Shown here in pieces: positions 42,940-51,605 of a stretch of DNA of 64,000 nt. The stretch is taken from NCBI RefSeq assembly GCF_014205275.1, contig NZ_JACHND010000001.1, positions 1,798,001-1,862,000 of the forward strand. The letters run 5' to 3'. A program made the position numbers and the translations under genes. Within the stretch, counting starts at the first letter, position 1; each line of letters opens with the position of its first letter. A model generated the notes under the pieces. That model made no database searches. It saw nothing but the letters and a program-made list of their open reading frames with translations, and was not told the origin of the DNA. Source of the stretch: Sphaerisporangium siamense (lineage in GTDB: Bacteria; Actinomycetota; Actinomycetes; Streptosporangiales; Streptosporangiaceae).

Positions 42940-43305
42940 ATGAGTGGGGACACGATCAGCCTTGTAGGGCTGCGTGCGCGCGGCAGGCACGGCTGCCTGC
43001 CCGCCGAGCGCGAGCTCGGCCAGGAGTTCGTGGTGGACGTCACGTTGTTCCTCGACACCGCCCCCGCGGCCGCCGCCGACGATCTGTCCAGGACCGTCGA
43101 CTACGGCGAGCTGGCCCTCCGGCTGGCCGCCATCGTCGAGGGGGAGCCGGTCGACCTCATCGAGACCCTGGCCGCGCGCCTGGCGGACGCGTGCCTGGCG
43201 AGCGGGCCGGTCGAGGCGGCCGAGGTCAGCGTGCACAAGCCCGCGGCGCCGATCCCGCTCCCGTTCGGCGACGTGGTCGTGACGATCAGGAGGAGGCGCG
43301 GATGA
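42940..43305 (+). CDS. folB: dihydroneopterin aldolase
   Basis: 121 residues. It cleaves dihydroneopterin to 6-hydroxymethyl-dihydropterin and glycolaldehyde. The opening ISLVGLRARGRHGCLPAERELGQEFVVDV is diagnostic, with Glu residues of the active site in the following strand, SRTVDYGELALRLAAIVEGEPVDLIETLAARLAD and HKPAAPIPLPFGDV (segments). Length is normal. Its stop overlaps the folK start by four bases. AGCGG lies shortly before the ATG, and the preceding 110 bases hold no other gene. Confidence 0.96.
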   Translation: MSGDTISLVGLRARGRHGCLPAERELGQEFVVDVTLFLDTAPAAAADDLSRTVDYGELALRLAAIVEGEPVDLIETLAARLADACLASGPVEAAEVSVHKPAAPIPLPFGDVVVTIRRRRG

Positions 43306-43808
43306 AGGTGGTCCTGGCGCTCGGCAGCAACGTCGGCCGCCGTTTCGACACGCTTCAGGGCGCCGTCGACGCGCTGTTCGACGCCCCCGGGCTCGAATTC
43401 GTGGCGGTGTCCCCGGTGTACGAGACCGACCCGGTCGGGGGTCCCCCGGACCAGCGTCCCTATCTCAACGCCGTGGTGATCGCGAACACCATGACGCTCG
43501 GCCCGAAGGCGATCCTGGAGCGCGCGCTCGGCGTCGAGAGCGCGTTCGGCCGGGTGCGCACCGAGCCGTGGGGGCCGCGCACGCTGGACGTCGATCTGAT
43601 CATGGTCGGCGACCTGCTCTCCGACGACCCCGAGCTGACGCTCCCGCATCCCTTGGCCCACGAGCGGGCGTTCGTCCTGGTGCCGTGGTCGCAGGCCGAT
43701 CCGGGCGCGGTGCTGCCCGGCCGCGGCTCGGTGGCCGGGCTGCTCGCCGACCTGGACGAGGGGGGCGTGCGCCTGCGCGCCGACCTGGCGCTCCAGCCGC
43801 CCAGCTGA
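43302..43808 (+). CDS. folK: 6-hydroxymethyl-dihydropterin pyrophosphokinase
   Basis: 168 residues, starting at an ATG that overlaps the folB stop (ATGA). It activates the pterin with ATP for FolP. Conserved segments are LALGSNVGRRFDTLQGAV, SPVYETDPVGGPPDQRPYLNAVV, the EWGPRTLDVDL-like TEPWGPRTLDVDLIMVG with both metal-binding Asp residues, and LPHPLAHERAFVLVPW. Coupling with folB means adjacent pathway enzymes are made together. Confidence 0.97.
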   Translation: MKVVLALGSNVGRRFDTLQGAVDALFDAPGLEFVAVSPVYETDPVGGPPDQRPYLNAVVIANTMTLGPKAILERALGVESAFGRVRTEPWGPRTLDVDLIMVGDLLSDDPELTLPHPLAHERAFVLVPWSQADPGAVLPGRGSVAGLLADLDEGGVRLRADLALQPPS

Positions 43809-43956
43809 CCGTCCCCCTCCGGACCGGCGCGTGCCGTGTCCGGAATAGGCCACGCCTCGATGGGCTTTACTCTCACGATGACGCCGCCAGGGCCGTCCGC
43901 CGGGGGCTTCGCGCGGGGGAGGCCGGGGTGCCGGTGGCAACGATGAGGAGGATCAC

Positions 43957-44415
43957 GTGAGACCGAGCCGTCCCGGCGTGCTCGTCGTGCTGGTGGTCGC
44001 GTTCGCCCTGGTGACGTGGCTCGTGCTGCAGCAGGTCTACTCCGACCTGCCGACCGTCCCGTGGACGGCCATCCCCACGGTGCTCCTGCTCGCCGTCGGC
44101 GAGGCGTACAGCGGGTGGATGACCCGCGCCCGCATCCAGCGCAAACCCGACACCAAGCCGGTGGAGCCGCTCGCGGTGGCCCGGCTGGCCGCCCTGGCCA
44201 AGGCGTCGGCGTACGTGGGGGCGGCGTGCGCCGGGATCTTCGCGGGCTTCGTGTTCTACGTCATGCCGCTGCTGGACCAGGACACCCCCCGGCGCGACTT
44301 CTTCCTGGCCGGCGGGTCGCTGCTCTCCTGCGTCGTGCTCGTCTGCGCGGCCCTGTTCCTCGAACACTGCTGCCGGGTGCCGAAGGGCCCCGAGGACGAC
44401 GAGAAGCGCTCCTGA
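43957..44415 (+). CDS. DUF3180 family membrane protein
   Basis: 152 residues from a GTG with GAGGAGG upstream. Four membrane helices at roughly 7-27, 34-52, 78-100 and 113-132, with a short basic cytosolic loop SGWMTRARIQRKPDTKPVEP between the second and third. This is DUF3180, an actinobacterial family of unknown function almost always found directly after folK. Its conserved location suggests a link to folate or wall metabolism, but nothing in the sequence indicates a reaction. It is followed by a strong hairpin terminator. Confidence 0.92.
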   Translation: MRPSRPGVLVVLVVAFALVTWLVLQQVYSDLPTVPWTAIPTVLLLAVGEAYSGWMTRARIQRKPDTKPVEPLAVARLAALAKASAYVGAACAGIFAGFVFYVMPLLDQDTPRRDFFLAGGSLLSCVVLVCAALFLEHCCRVPKGPEDDEKRS

Positions 44416-44429
44416 GCCGGGGCATGCGA

Positions 44430-44457
44430 CGGGGCCCGGCACCACCACCGGGCCCCG
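44430..44457. terminator. 10-bp hairpin between convergent DUF3180 and nuoD
   Basis: CGGGGCCCGG at 44430-44439 pairs exactly with CCGGGCCCCG at 44448-44457 over an eight-base loop. Placed between two convergent genes, it probably ends both transcripts. Confidence 0.65.
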
Positions 44458-44567
44458 CCACCGCAAGGAGTCACCCTTGTCTCTTCCACCCTGTCCCTTT
44501 ACGCACAGGTCTTCTGCACCGGAGCGGGACGTCTAAACCTGCGGTTCGCGCCGGGCCTGGTGGACGG

Positions 44568-45749
44568 TCACTTGTCGATGTCGCCGACGACGAAGAACAT
44601 CGACCCGAGGATGGCCACCATGTCGGCGATGAGGTGCCCGGGCAGCATCTCTCTGAGCACCTGCACGTTGTTGTAGGAGGCGCTGCGCAGCTTGAGCCGC
44701 CACGGCGTCTTCTCGCCGCGTGACACCAGGTAGTAGCCGTTGAGCCCGAGCGGGCTCTCGGTCCAGGCGTAGGTGTGGCCCTCGGGCACCTTGAGCACCT
44801 TGGGCAGCCGCTGGTTGATCGGCCCCGGCGGCAGCGACCGCAGCCGGTCGACGCAGGCGTCGGCGAGGTCGAGGGAGTGCTTGACCTGGTCGAGCAGCAC
44901 CTCGAAGCGGGCGTGGCAGTCGCCGGCCGTGCGCGTGGCCACCTTCACGGGCAGCTCGCCGTAGGCGAGGTAGGGCTCGTCGCGGCGCAGGTCCAGGTCG
45001 ACGCCGGAGGCGCGGGCGATCGGCCCGCTCACCCCGTACTGCAGGATCGTCTCGCGGTCGAGCACGCCGACGCCGCGGGTGCGGGCGAGGAAGATCTCGT
45101 TGCCGTAGATCAGGTTCTCGATGTCGGACAGCCGCCCGCGCGTGTCGCCGACCGTCGCGGCGACCCGGTCCAGCCAGCCGTGCGGGAGGTCCTCCTTGAG
45201 GCCGCCGACCCGGTTGAACATGTAGTGCATGCGCCCGCCGGAGATCTCCTCCATCACGGCCTGCAGCATCTCGCGCTCGCGGAAGGCGTAGAAGATGGGC
45301 GTGATCGCGCCGAGCTCCAGGGGATAGGAGCCGAGGAACATCAGGTGGTTGAGCACGCGGTTCAGCTCGGCGAGCAGCGTGCGCGCCCAGACGGCCCGCA
45401 CCGGGACCTCCATGCCGAGCATGCGCTCGACGGCGAGCACGACGCCGAGCTCGTTGGCGAAGGCCGACAGCCAGTCGTGCCGGTTGGCCAGCACGATGAT
45501 CTGCCGGTAGTCGCGCACCTCGAACAGCTTCTCGGCGCCCCGGTGCATGTACCCGATGATCGGCTCCGCCGAGGCGATGCGCTCGCCGTCCACGGTGAGC
45601 CGGAGACGCAGCACACCGTGGGTCGAGGGGTGCTGGGGCCCGATGTTGAGGATCATGTCCTCGGTGGCGAGCTCCTTGGCCCCGGCGCCGATGCCCACGA
45701 CCCGCTCGATGGGCCCTCCCGCGGCATGAGGTCCGGTCATAGACCCCAT
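44568..45749 (-). CDS. nuoD: NADH-quinone oxidoreductase subunit D homologue (stand-alone)
   Basis: 393 residues. NuoD is the 49-kDa quinone-site subunit of complex I. Core motifs are present: [35 protein letters not shown], a [16 protein letters not shown] segment, [30 protein letters not shown] and the closing [17 protein letters not shown]. No other nuo genes are present, so this is likely the extra nuoD copy known near the folate cluster in actinomycetes. It starts 9 bases after the aminotransferase stop on the same strand, so it should share the SAM-IV-controlled mRNA. An ATG three codons in is an alternative start. Confidence 0.93.
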   Translation of the reverse strand: MGSMTGPHAAGGPIERVVGIGAGAKELATEDMILNIGPQHPSTHGVLRLRLTVDGERIASAEPIIGYMHRGAEKLFEVRDYRQIIVLANRHDWLSAFANELGVVLAVERMLGMEVPVRAVWARTLLAELNRVLNHLMFLGSYPLELGAITPIFYAFREREMLQAVMEEISGGRMHYMFNRVGGLKEDLPHGWLDRVAATVGDTRGRLSDIENLIYGNEIFLARTRGVGVLDRETILQYGVSGPIARASGVDLDLRRDEPYLAYGELPVKVATRTAGDCHARFEVLLDQVKHSLDLADACVDRLRSLPPGPINQRLPKVLKVPEGHTYAWTESPLGLNGYYLVSRGEKTPWRLKLRSASYNNVQVLREMLPGHLIADMVAILGSMFFVVGDIDK

Positions 45750-45758
45750 GCTGTCACG

Positions 45759-47099
45759 TCACCGCCGGGAGACAAGTTCGGTCAGGGCGGCGACCAGGCG
45801 GCGCACGTGCTCCTCGGTGGTGCCGATGCCGATGGAGGCCCGCACGGCGCCCGCGGTGCCGTCCGCGCACGTGCCGTCGTCGAGGCGCCCGGCCTCGCCG
45901 AGCAGGTGGCGGACGAAGGGGTGGGCGCAGAACCTGCCGTCGCGGACACCGATGCCGTACTCCGACGACAGGGCCTCGGCGACCTCCCGCGCGCTCCAGC
46001 CGTCCACCACGAACGAGACGATGCCGACGCGCGGGTGCCCCGGGCCCCACAGCGAGAGCTCGTGCACGCCGTCGATCTTCGCGAGGCCCTCGCGCAGCAG
46101 GCCGATGAGGCGCTCCTCCTCCTTGACCAGGGAGGTCCAGCCGGTGGCGGACAGCGCGTCGCAGGCGGCGGCCAGCGCGACCGCGCCGAGGACGTTCGGG
46201 GTGCCGGCCTCGTGCCGCTGCTCGGCGTCGTCGCTCCACTCGGTGGCGAGCGGCGCGCCCTCCGCGGCGCCCCCGGCGACGTTCCTGGAGGCGCCCCCGC
46301 CCCGCAGGTACGGGTCGGCGGCGGTGAGCCAGTCGGAACGGCCGATCAGCACGCCCGCCCCGAACGGCGCGTACAGCTTGTGCCCGGAGAAGGCGACGTA
46401 GTCCAGGTCGAGGGCGGTCAGGTTGAGCCTGCGGTGCGGGACGAGCTGCGCGGCGTCGACGAGGACGCGGGCGCCGTGCCGGTGCGCGATGTGCGCGAGC
46501 GCGGCGATCGGCCACAGCTCGCCGGTGACGTTGGAGGCGGCGGTGACGACGAGCAGCTTGGGGCCGTCGATGGCCGCGAGGGCCTCGTCGGCGGCGCGCA
46601 CGGCCTCGCCGGGGAAGGCGGGCGGCGCGAGGCGCACGGCGTCGGCCCAGGGCAGCAGGGACGCGTGGTGCTCGGTCTCGAAGACCACGACGGTGGTGCC
46701 CTCGGGCAGGCAGCGGGCCAGCAGGTTCGTCGCGTCGGTGGTGTTGCGGGTGAACACCACGGCGTCGCCGGGGCGGGCGCCCGCGAAGGCCCGGACGGTG
46801 TGGCGGGCCTGCTCGTAGCGGGCGGTGGTGAGCTGGGAGGCGTACCCGGCGCCGCGGTGCACGCTGGAGTAGGCCGGGAGCGCGGCGGCGACGGCGGCGC
46901 TCACCGGCTCCAGACAGGGGGCGCTGGCGGCGTAGTCGAAGTTGGCGTACCTGACCAGCCTGCCGCCCTTGACCGGGACCTCCAGGTCGGCGCCGACCAC
47001 CGCGGGGATGCGGGAGCGCGCGCCGAGCGGGGACTCCGGGTCACCGGAGGGAACGGGGGACGAGCTGGAAGGGGTGGTCAGGTCGGTGACGACGGACAA
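45759..47099 (-). CDS. class V aminotransferase / cysteine desulfurase-like protein under SAM-IV riboswitch
   Basis: 446 residues from a TTG with AGGAGG seven bases upstream. PLP fold type I: YANFDYAASAPCLEPV near 50, VVFTRNTTDATNLLARCLP, FETEHHASLLPW, LLVVTAASNVTGELWPI, DAAQLVPH, and the cofactor Lys in FSGHKLYAPFGAG. It resembles cysteine desulfurases, but no clear Cys-containing catalytic loop of the SufS/NifS type is seen in the region RGGGASRNVAGG, so the reaction is uncertain. A SAM-IV riboswitch directly upstream ties it to sulfur or methionine metabolism. nuoD follows after 9 bases. Confidence 0.9.
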   Translation of the reverse strand: MSVVTDLTTPSSSSPVPSGDPESPLGARSRIPAVVGADLEVPVKGGRLVRYANFDYAASAPCLEPVSAAVAAALPAYSSVHRGAGYASQLTTARYEQARHTVRAFAGARPGDAVVFTRNTTDATNLLARCLPEGTTVVVFETEHHASLLPWADAVRLAPPAFPGEAVRAADEALAAIDGPKLLVVTAASNVTGELWPIAALAHIAHRHGARVLVDAAQLVPHRRLNLTALDLDYVAFSGHKLYAPFGAGVLIGRSDWLTAADPYLRGGGASRNVAGGAAEGAPLATEWSDDAEQRHEAGTPNVLGAVALAAACDALSATGWTSLVKEEERLIGLLREGLAKIDGVHELSLWGPGHPRVGIVSFVVDGWSAREVAEALSSEYGIGVRDGRFCAHPFVRHLLGEAGRLDDGTCADGTAGAVRASIGIGTTEEHVRRLVAALTELVSRR

Positions 47100-47159
47100 C
47101 GCCGGCCTCCTCGGGTCAGGGGCCCCCGGTCATGGCGTTGAGACGACGGAGCCCGCGCT

Positions 47160-47266
47160 TGCCCGGCACACCTCGTGCCGGACCTGGTCTTCACCCGGGG
47201 CACCCCGCCGCGAGCGCGAGGGTTGCCGGCCAGCGAGCCGGGGCTTGGCGCTGGCACTCATGACCT
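47160..47266 (-). ncRNA. SAM-IV riboswitch
   Basis: On the minus strand the RNA runs GGTCATGAGTGCCAGCG, CAAGCCCCGGCTCGCTGG, CCGGCAACCCTCGC, GCGGCGGGGTGCCCCGGG and GTGAAGACC, the order of conserved SAM-IV elements: a P1 stem closed by GGTC/GACC, the SAM-binding core with GGCAACCCTC, and a following CCGGCAC/GTGCCGG hairpin of the type used for the pseudoknot. It lies between a TATAGT -10 box and the TTG of the class V aminotransferase. SAM-IV is an actinobacterial S-adenosylmethionine riboswitch that lowers expression when SAM is high. The exact 3' boundary is approximate. Confidence 0.9.
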
Positions 47267-47274
47267 ACACCGGG

Positions 47275-47280
47275 ACTATA
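47275..47280 (-). promoter_or_regulatory. -10 box of the SAM-IV transcript
   Basis: TATAGT on the minus strand, about ten bases before the first P1 base of the riboswitch. No good -35 was found at the usual distance. Confidence 0.6.
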
Positions 47281-47429
47281 ACCCACGCCCCGGCCGTCCT
47301 CGCAACCTCTGACACCCCGGTGTAGGGGTGGCGATCCGGGCGAACTCTGGTGAACCCCCGTGCGTTGGACAGGGAACGGTCCGCCCGCCGGGCGGGCCGT
47401 CGTTCGTGCACCGCTGGAGGAGTACTCGC

Positions 47430-48197
47430 ATGGATTGGGTCGCCGACCCCACGATCTGGATCGGGTTCCTGACCCTGGTCGCCCTGGAGATCGTTCTCGG
47501 TATCGACAACATCATCTTCATCTCGATCCTGGCGGGGAAGCTTCCCGCCGAGCAGCGGGACAGGGCGCGCAAGCTGGGTCTCGCGCTGGCGCTGCTCAGC
47601 CGCCTGGCGCTGCTGCTCGGCCTGTCGTGGGTCGTCCGGCTGACGGAACCGCTGTTCGAGGTGTTCGGGCACGGCATATCGGGGCGAGATCTGATCTTGA
47701 TCCTCGGCGGGCTGTTCCTGCTGGGCAAGAGCGTGTACGAGATCGGCGACAGCATGGAGGGCTCCTCGGGCCACTCCGGCGGGCGGGCCGCGGCCTCCTT
47801 CGGCGCGGTGATCGTGCAGATCATGCTGCTGGACGTCGTGTTCTCGCTGGACTCGGTGATCACGGCGGTGGGCATGGTGGACGAGCTGGGCGTCATGATC
47901 GCCGCGGTGATCGTCGCGGTCCTGGTGATGCTCGTAGCGGCGCGGCCGATCGGCGAGTTCGTCGAGCGGCACCCGAGCATCAAGATGCTGGCGCTGTCCT
48001 TCCTCGTCCTGATCGGCGTCGTGCTGATCGCCGAGGGCTTCGACCAGCACATCTCCAAGGGCTACATCTACTTCGCGATGGCGTTCTCGCTGATCGTGGA
48101 GCTGCTGAACATCCGGGTGCGCAGGAAGGCGGGCCGGCGGCCGGTGGAGCCGCGCGAAAGCCACGAGGAGTCCCCGGAACCGGACACCGCGCGCTGA
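47430..48197 (+). CDS. TerC family integral membrane protein
   Basis: 255 residues from an ATG with GGAGG eight bases upstream. About seven membrane helices, with the two TerC acidic motifs EIVLGIDNIIF (about 20-30) and VVFSLDSVITAVG (about 138-150). TerC proteins are linked to tellurite resistance and to manganese or other metal export, often metalating exported proteins. The C-terminal 25 residues are charged and cytosolic. It is divergent from the SAM-IV unit and ends at a strong hairpin. No manganese riboswitch was recognised upstream. Confidence 0.93.
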   Translation: MDWVADPTIWIGFLTLVALEIVLGIDNIIFISILAGKLPAEQRDRARKLGLALALLSRLALLLGLSWVVRLTEPLFEVFGHGISGRDLILILGGLFLLGKSVYEIGDSMEGSSGHSGGRAAASFGAVIVQIMLLDVVFSLDSVITAVGMVDELGVMIAAVIVAVLVMLVAARPIGEFVERHPSIKMLALSFLVLIGVVLIAEGFDQHISKGYIYFAMAFSLIVELLNIRVRRKAGRRPVEPRESHEESPEPDTAR

Positions 48198-48204
48198 GAC
48201 CGGC

Positions 48205-48234
48205 GGCCCCGCCCGGGGGCGTTCCCCCGGGCGG
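48205..48234 (+). terminator. 13-bp hairpin after terC
   Basis: CCCCGCCCGGGGG at 48205-48217 pairs exactly with CCCCCGGGCGGGG at 48222-48234 over a four-base loop (CGTT). It starts eight bases after the terC stop. Confidence 0.7.
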
Positions 48235-48270
48235 GGCAACGGCTCGACTTTCGGTGCATACGATGACTTT

Positions 48271-49470
48271 GTGCACTTCGACCCATGGAACCCCGCCTTC
48301 GTCGCGCACCCCTACGACGTGTACCGCGAGCTTCGCGACCGCGCGCCGGTCAGCTACTTCGAGCCCACCGGCCAGTGGCTGGTGGCCCGGCACGGCGACG
48401 TCAACGCCGCCCTGCGCGACCGCAGGCTCGGCCGCTCATACCTGCACGTGGCCTCGCACGAGGAGTTCGGCCGCGAGCCCGAGCCCGGCTTCCAGGAGCC
48501 GTTCTGGCGCGTCATCCGCGCCGGGATGCTGGACGTCGAGCCTCCCGTCCACACACGGCTGCGCCGCCTCGTCTCCAAGGCGTTCACCCCTCGCATGGTC
48601 GAGGAGCTGCGCCCCCGCGTGCGGCGCGTCGCCCGCGAGCTGGTGGCCGCGTTCGTCGAGCGCGGCGGCGGCGACCTGATCGGCGAGGTGGCCGAGCCGC
48701 TGCCGGTGACGGTGATCGCCGAGATGCTGGGCGTGCCCGAGTCCGACCGTCACCTGCTGCGCCCGTGGTCGGCCGACATCTGCGGCATGTACGAGTTGAA
48801 CCCCTCGACGGAGGTACAGCACACCGCGGTGCGTGCCGCGTCGGAGTTCTCGGACTACCTGTCCGGGCTCGCCGCCGCCCGCCGCGCCGACCCCGGCGAC
48901 GACCTGATCAGCGCGCTGGCCCAGGTTGCCGACGAAGGGGACACGCTGACCGAGGAGGAGCTCATCGGCACCTGCGTGCTGCTGCTGAACGCCGGGCACG
49001 AGGCCACGGTCAACGTCACCGCCAACGGCTGGTGGGCGCTGTTCCGCAACCCCGCCGAGCTGGAGCGGCTGCGCGCCGACCCCTCGCTGCTGCCCACGGC
49101 GGTGGAGGAGCTGATGCGCTACGACACCCCGCTGCAGATGTTCGAGCGGTGGGTGCTCCAGGACGTCACCATCGGCGGGGTGGACATCCCCAAGGGGACG
49201 GAGGTGGCCCTGCTGTTCGGCTCGGCCAACCACGACCCCGAGGTGTTCGACGACCCCGAGCGGCTGGACGTGGGCCGCAAGGACAACCCGCACATCTCGT
49301 TCGGGGCAGGCATCCACTTCTGCCTGGGCGCGCCGCTGGCCCGCGTGGAGCTGATCGAGTCGTTCGGCGCCCTGCTCGCCGCGGCGCCCGGACTCGAACT
49401 CGCCGAGGAACCCTCCTGGAAGCCCAACTTCGTCATCCGCGGCCTGGAGTCCCTGAAGGTCACCATCTGA
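48271..49470 (+). CDS. cytochrome P450
   Basis: 399 residues. The GTG start is set by TACGAT six bases upstream (leaderless). P450 marks: HTRLRRLVSKAFTP, the oxygen-activating I-helix NAGHEATVN near 238, the ExxR helix in VEELMRYD, and the haem-binding FGAGIHFCLGAPLAR with its axial Cys near 350. It is a soluble bacterial class I enzyme needing a ferredoxin partner, none of which is adjacent. In the I-helix the usual Ala-Gly-x-Asp-Thr reads Ala-Gly-His-Glu-Ala-Thr, which is common in actinomycetes. The substrate is unknown. It is convergent with the MidA-like gene. Confidence 0.95.
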   Translation: MHFDPWNPAFVAHPYDVYRELRDRAPVSYFEPTGQWLVARHGDVNAALRDRRLGRSYLHVASHEEFGREPEPGFQEPFWRVIRAGMLDVEPPVHTRLRRLVSKAFTPRMVEELRPRVRRVARELVAAFVERGGGDLIGEVAEPLPVTVIAEMLGVPESDRHLLRPWSADICGMYELNPSTEVQHTAVRAASEFSDYLSGLAAARRADPGDDLISALAQVADEGDTLTEEELIGTCVLLLNAGHEATVNVTANGWWALFRNPAELERLRADPSLLPTAVEELMRYDTPLQMFERWVLQDVTIGGVDIPKGTEVALLFGSANHDPEVFDDPERLDVGRKDNPHISFGAGIHFCLGAPLARVELIESFGALLAAAPGLELAEEPSWKPNFVIRGLESLKVTI

Positions 49471-49554
49471 CCCTCGCGTCGCCGAAGGCGCGGGGAGGCG
49501 CGGGCCGCGCCATGGCCGGGCGCCGGTCGCGGTACGCCCCGGGACGCCGGTGGG

Positions 49555-50520
49555 TCATGGCTTGCCCTGGGCGAGCCAGCCGAAGCCGCCGAGGCCCGCC
49601 GGGTCGATCAGCTCGGCCTCCTGGGACGCCCGCGCCAGCGCCCGCAGGTAGCCGCCCGGATCGGTGGCCGCGAGGCTCAGCGGCGGCCGCCGCCCGGTGA
49701 CCCCGAGATCGCGCAGCGCGTGTCGTTGCGTGGTCAACGTTGTGGATATCGCGCCCGCTCGCTCGCCCGCCGCCGCGCAGGCGTCCAGCGCCACGTGTGC
49801 CGTGATATCGCAGGATCCGTCGGGTATGGGCGGCACACACGCCCCGTCGCGGTACCCGGTCAGCGTGCCGTACGGCGGCCGGTTATCCACAGGGTGTGCA
49901 TAATCGGCCGCCACCGCGAGCCCCCGCGCCAGCCGGGCTACCACCCCCGCCCACGCCTCGTCGCGCGGCCTGCCGATCTCGGCGCGCAGGCCCGTCGCGG
50001 CGAGCGGCCACCAGCGCTCCAGCCACCGCCGGTCGCGCTCCTCCGGCGGGCCGTCCAGCCGCTCCTCGCCCGTCCCGGGATCGACCAGGACCAGCCGCGG
50101 CCCCTCGGGCGTCTGCTCGGCGACGTCGAGCGGCACGTTGTCCAGCCACTCGTTCGCGAACACCAGCCCGGTGATCTCCTCCGGGAGCGCGGGCGTCCAG
50201 GCGACGGCCCCGGGCAACCCCTCGGGGCGCGGGGACAGATCGACGGCCGTCACCCGCAGCCGCCGCGCGAGGGCGGGCTCGGCCGCGCGCAGCACCTCGG
50301 TCACGAGCGCGCCGTCACCCGATCCGACGTCGGCCAGGTCGAGCGGGTCGGGACGGCCGAGGCCGGCGTCCACCCGGATCAGCAGGCGCAGCACCGCGGC
50401 GGCGAACGCGGGCGAGGCGCCGACCGAGGTGCGGAAGTGACCCGAGGGCCGCTCCCGCATGTAGAACCCGTCCTCGCCGTACAGCGCTCGCCGGAAGGCC
50501 TCCCGCCAGGTCACCCACAC
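49555..50520 (-). CDS. SAM-dependent methyltransferase, MidA/NDUFAF7 family
   Basis: 321 residues if the GTG at 50520 is used; a GTG at 50514 begins right at the conserved TWREAFRRALYG and may be the true start, and a TTG at 50538 is also in frame. The SAM-binding motif is ADVGSGDGALVTEVLRA, followed by LVFANEWLDNVPLDV and a VAADYAHP segment, diagnostic of the MidA/NDUFAF7 family. Mitochondrial NDUFAF7 dimethylates an Arg of the NuoD-like subunit of complex I. A nuoD homologue that keeps the HRGxEK target motif is encoded 4 kb away, so the same activity is plausible here. Confidence 0.88.
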   Translation of the reverse strand: MWVTWREAFRRALYGEDGFYMRERPSGHFRTSVGASPAFAAAVLRLLIRVDAGLGRPDPLDLADVGSGDGALVTEVLRAAEPALARRLRVTAVDLSPRPEGLPGAVAWTPALPEEITGLVFANEWLDNVPLDVAEQTPEGPRLVLVDPGTGEERLDGPPEERDRRWLERWWPLAATGLRAEIGRPRDEAWAGVVARLARGLAVAADYAHPVDNRPPYGTLTGYRDGACVPPIPDGSCDITAHVALDACAAAGERAGAISTTLTTQRHALRDLGVTGRRPPLSLAATDPGGYLRALARASQEAELIDPAGLGGFGWLAQGKP

Positions 50521-50671
50521 GGCACCGGACGTTACCAAGGAGGACGCCGCCCGCCGACCGGCCCGGTGAGCCCGGACGGCGCGGCCGGGGGAGCCGGGCG
50601 GCGGTGATCGGAGAGGCGCCCGTTACGCTGGGGCGTCTGAGGCTGATACGTCGAACGTGAACGGGAACGTG

Positions 50672-51562
50672 ATGCGGACAAGCGACCGCCCGGGGCGCCT
50701 CGCGGTCGGCGTCGTCGGCGCCGGGCGGGTGGGCTCGGTGCTCGGCGCGGCGCTCGCCCAGGCCGGGCACCACGTGACGGGAGCGGCCGGGGTCTCCGAG
50801 GCCTCGGGCCGCCGGGCCGCCGATCGTCTCGGCGTCCCCCTCTCCCGGCCGGACGACGTCATCCGCGACGCCGAGCTCGTGCTGCTCACCGTGCCCGACG
50901 ACGTGCTGCCCGGCCTGGTCTCCGGCCTCGCCACGACCGGCGCCGACCTGCGCGGCAAGATGCTCGTGCACACCAGCGGCGCCTACGGGCTCGGCGTGCT
51001 CGACCCCGCGACGGCCGCGGGCGCGGTGCCCTTCGCGCTCCACCCGGTGATGACCTTCACCGGCAGGGACGACGACCTGCGCCGCGTCGAGGGCTGCTCG
51101 TTCGGCGTCACCGCGCCCGAGGCGCTCAGGCCGGTCGCCGAGGCCCTGGTCATCGAGATGGGCGGCGAGCCGGTGTGGATCCCCGACGAGGACCGCCCGC
51201 TCTACCACGCGGCTCTGGCGGGGGCCGCCAACCACATGGTCACGCTGATCGCCGAGTCCCAGGAACTGCTGAGGAAGATCGGGGTGGAGCACCCGGGCCG
51301 CATGCTCGGCCCGCTGCTCGGCGCCGCCCTGGACAACGCGCTGCGCCTCGGCCTGTCCGGGCTCACCGGGCCGGTCGTGCGCGGCGACGCGGGCACGGTG
51401 CGCAAGCACGTGGACGCGCTGATCGTCGCCGCGCCCGAGGCCGCCGACGCCTACATCGCCCTGGCCAGGCTCACCGCCGACCGCGCGCTCGCGGCCGGGC
51501 TGCTCAAACCCGAGACGGCCGAGCGGCTGCTCGACGCGCTCGGCGGCAACACGTGGACATGA
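50672..51562 (+). CDS. Rossmann-like/DUF2520 domain protein
   Basis: 296 residues. The N-terminal NAD(P)-binding motif [24 protein letters not shown] is at about 12-35, with [15 protein letters not shown] and [13 protein letters not shown] after it; the C-terminal helical DUF2520 domain carries [25 protein letters not shown] and [20 protein letters not shown]. The family looks like a 6-phosphogluconate-dehydrogenase-type reductase and is usually encoded just before panC, as here (43 bases). It may be a ketopantoate reductase relative, but no activity is established. A GTG five codons upstream is an alternative start. Confidence 0.9.
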   Translation: MRTSDRPGRLAVGVVGAGRVGSVLGAALAQAGHHVTGAAGVSEASGRRAADRLGVPLSRPDDVIRDAELVLLTVPDDVLPGLVSGLATTGADLRGKMLVHTSGAYGLGVLDPATAAGAVPFALHPVMTFTGRDDDLRRVEGCSFGVTAPEALRPVAEALVIEMGGEPVWIPDEDRPLYHAALAGAANHMVTLIAESQELLRKIGVEHPGRMLGPLLGAALDNALRLGLSGLTGPVVRGDAGTVRKHVDALIVAAPEAADAYIALARLTADRALAAGLLKPETAERLLDALGGNTWT

Positions 51563-51605
51563 CGGCCGGGCCCGGCGCCCGGCCCGCGTACCGAGGAGGC
51601 GACGC

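Noticed and set aside
44775-47141. Plus-strand frame opposite nuoD and the aminotransferase
   Set aside because: Both minus-strand genes are certain and the frame crosses the SAM-IV riboswitch.
47281-47429. Manganese (yybP-ykoY) riboswitch before terC
   Set aside because: The conserved loop sequences of that family are not present; only a G+C-rich hairpin is seen.
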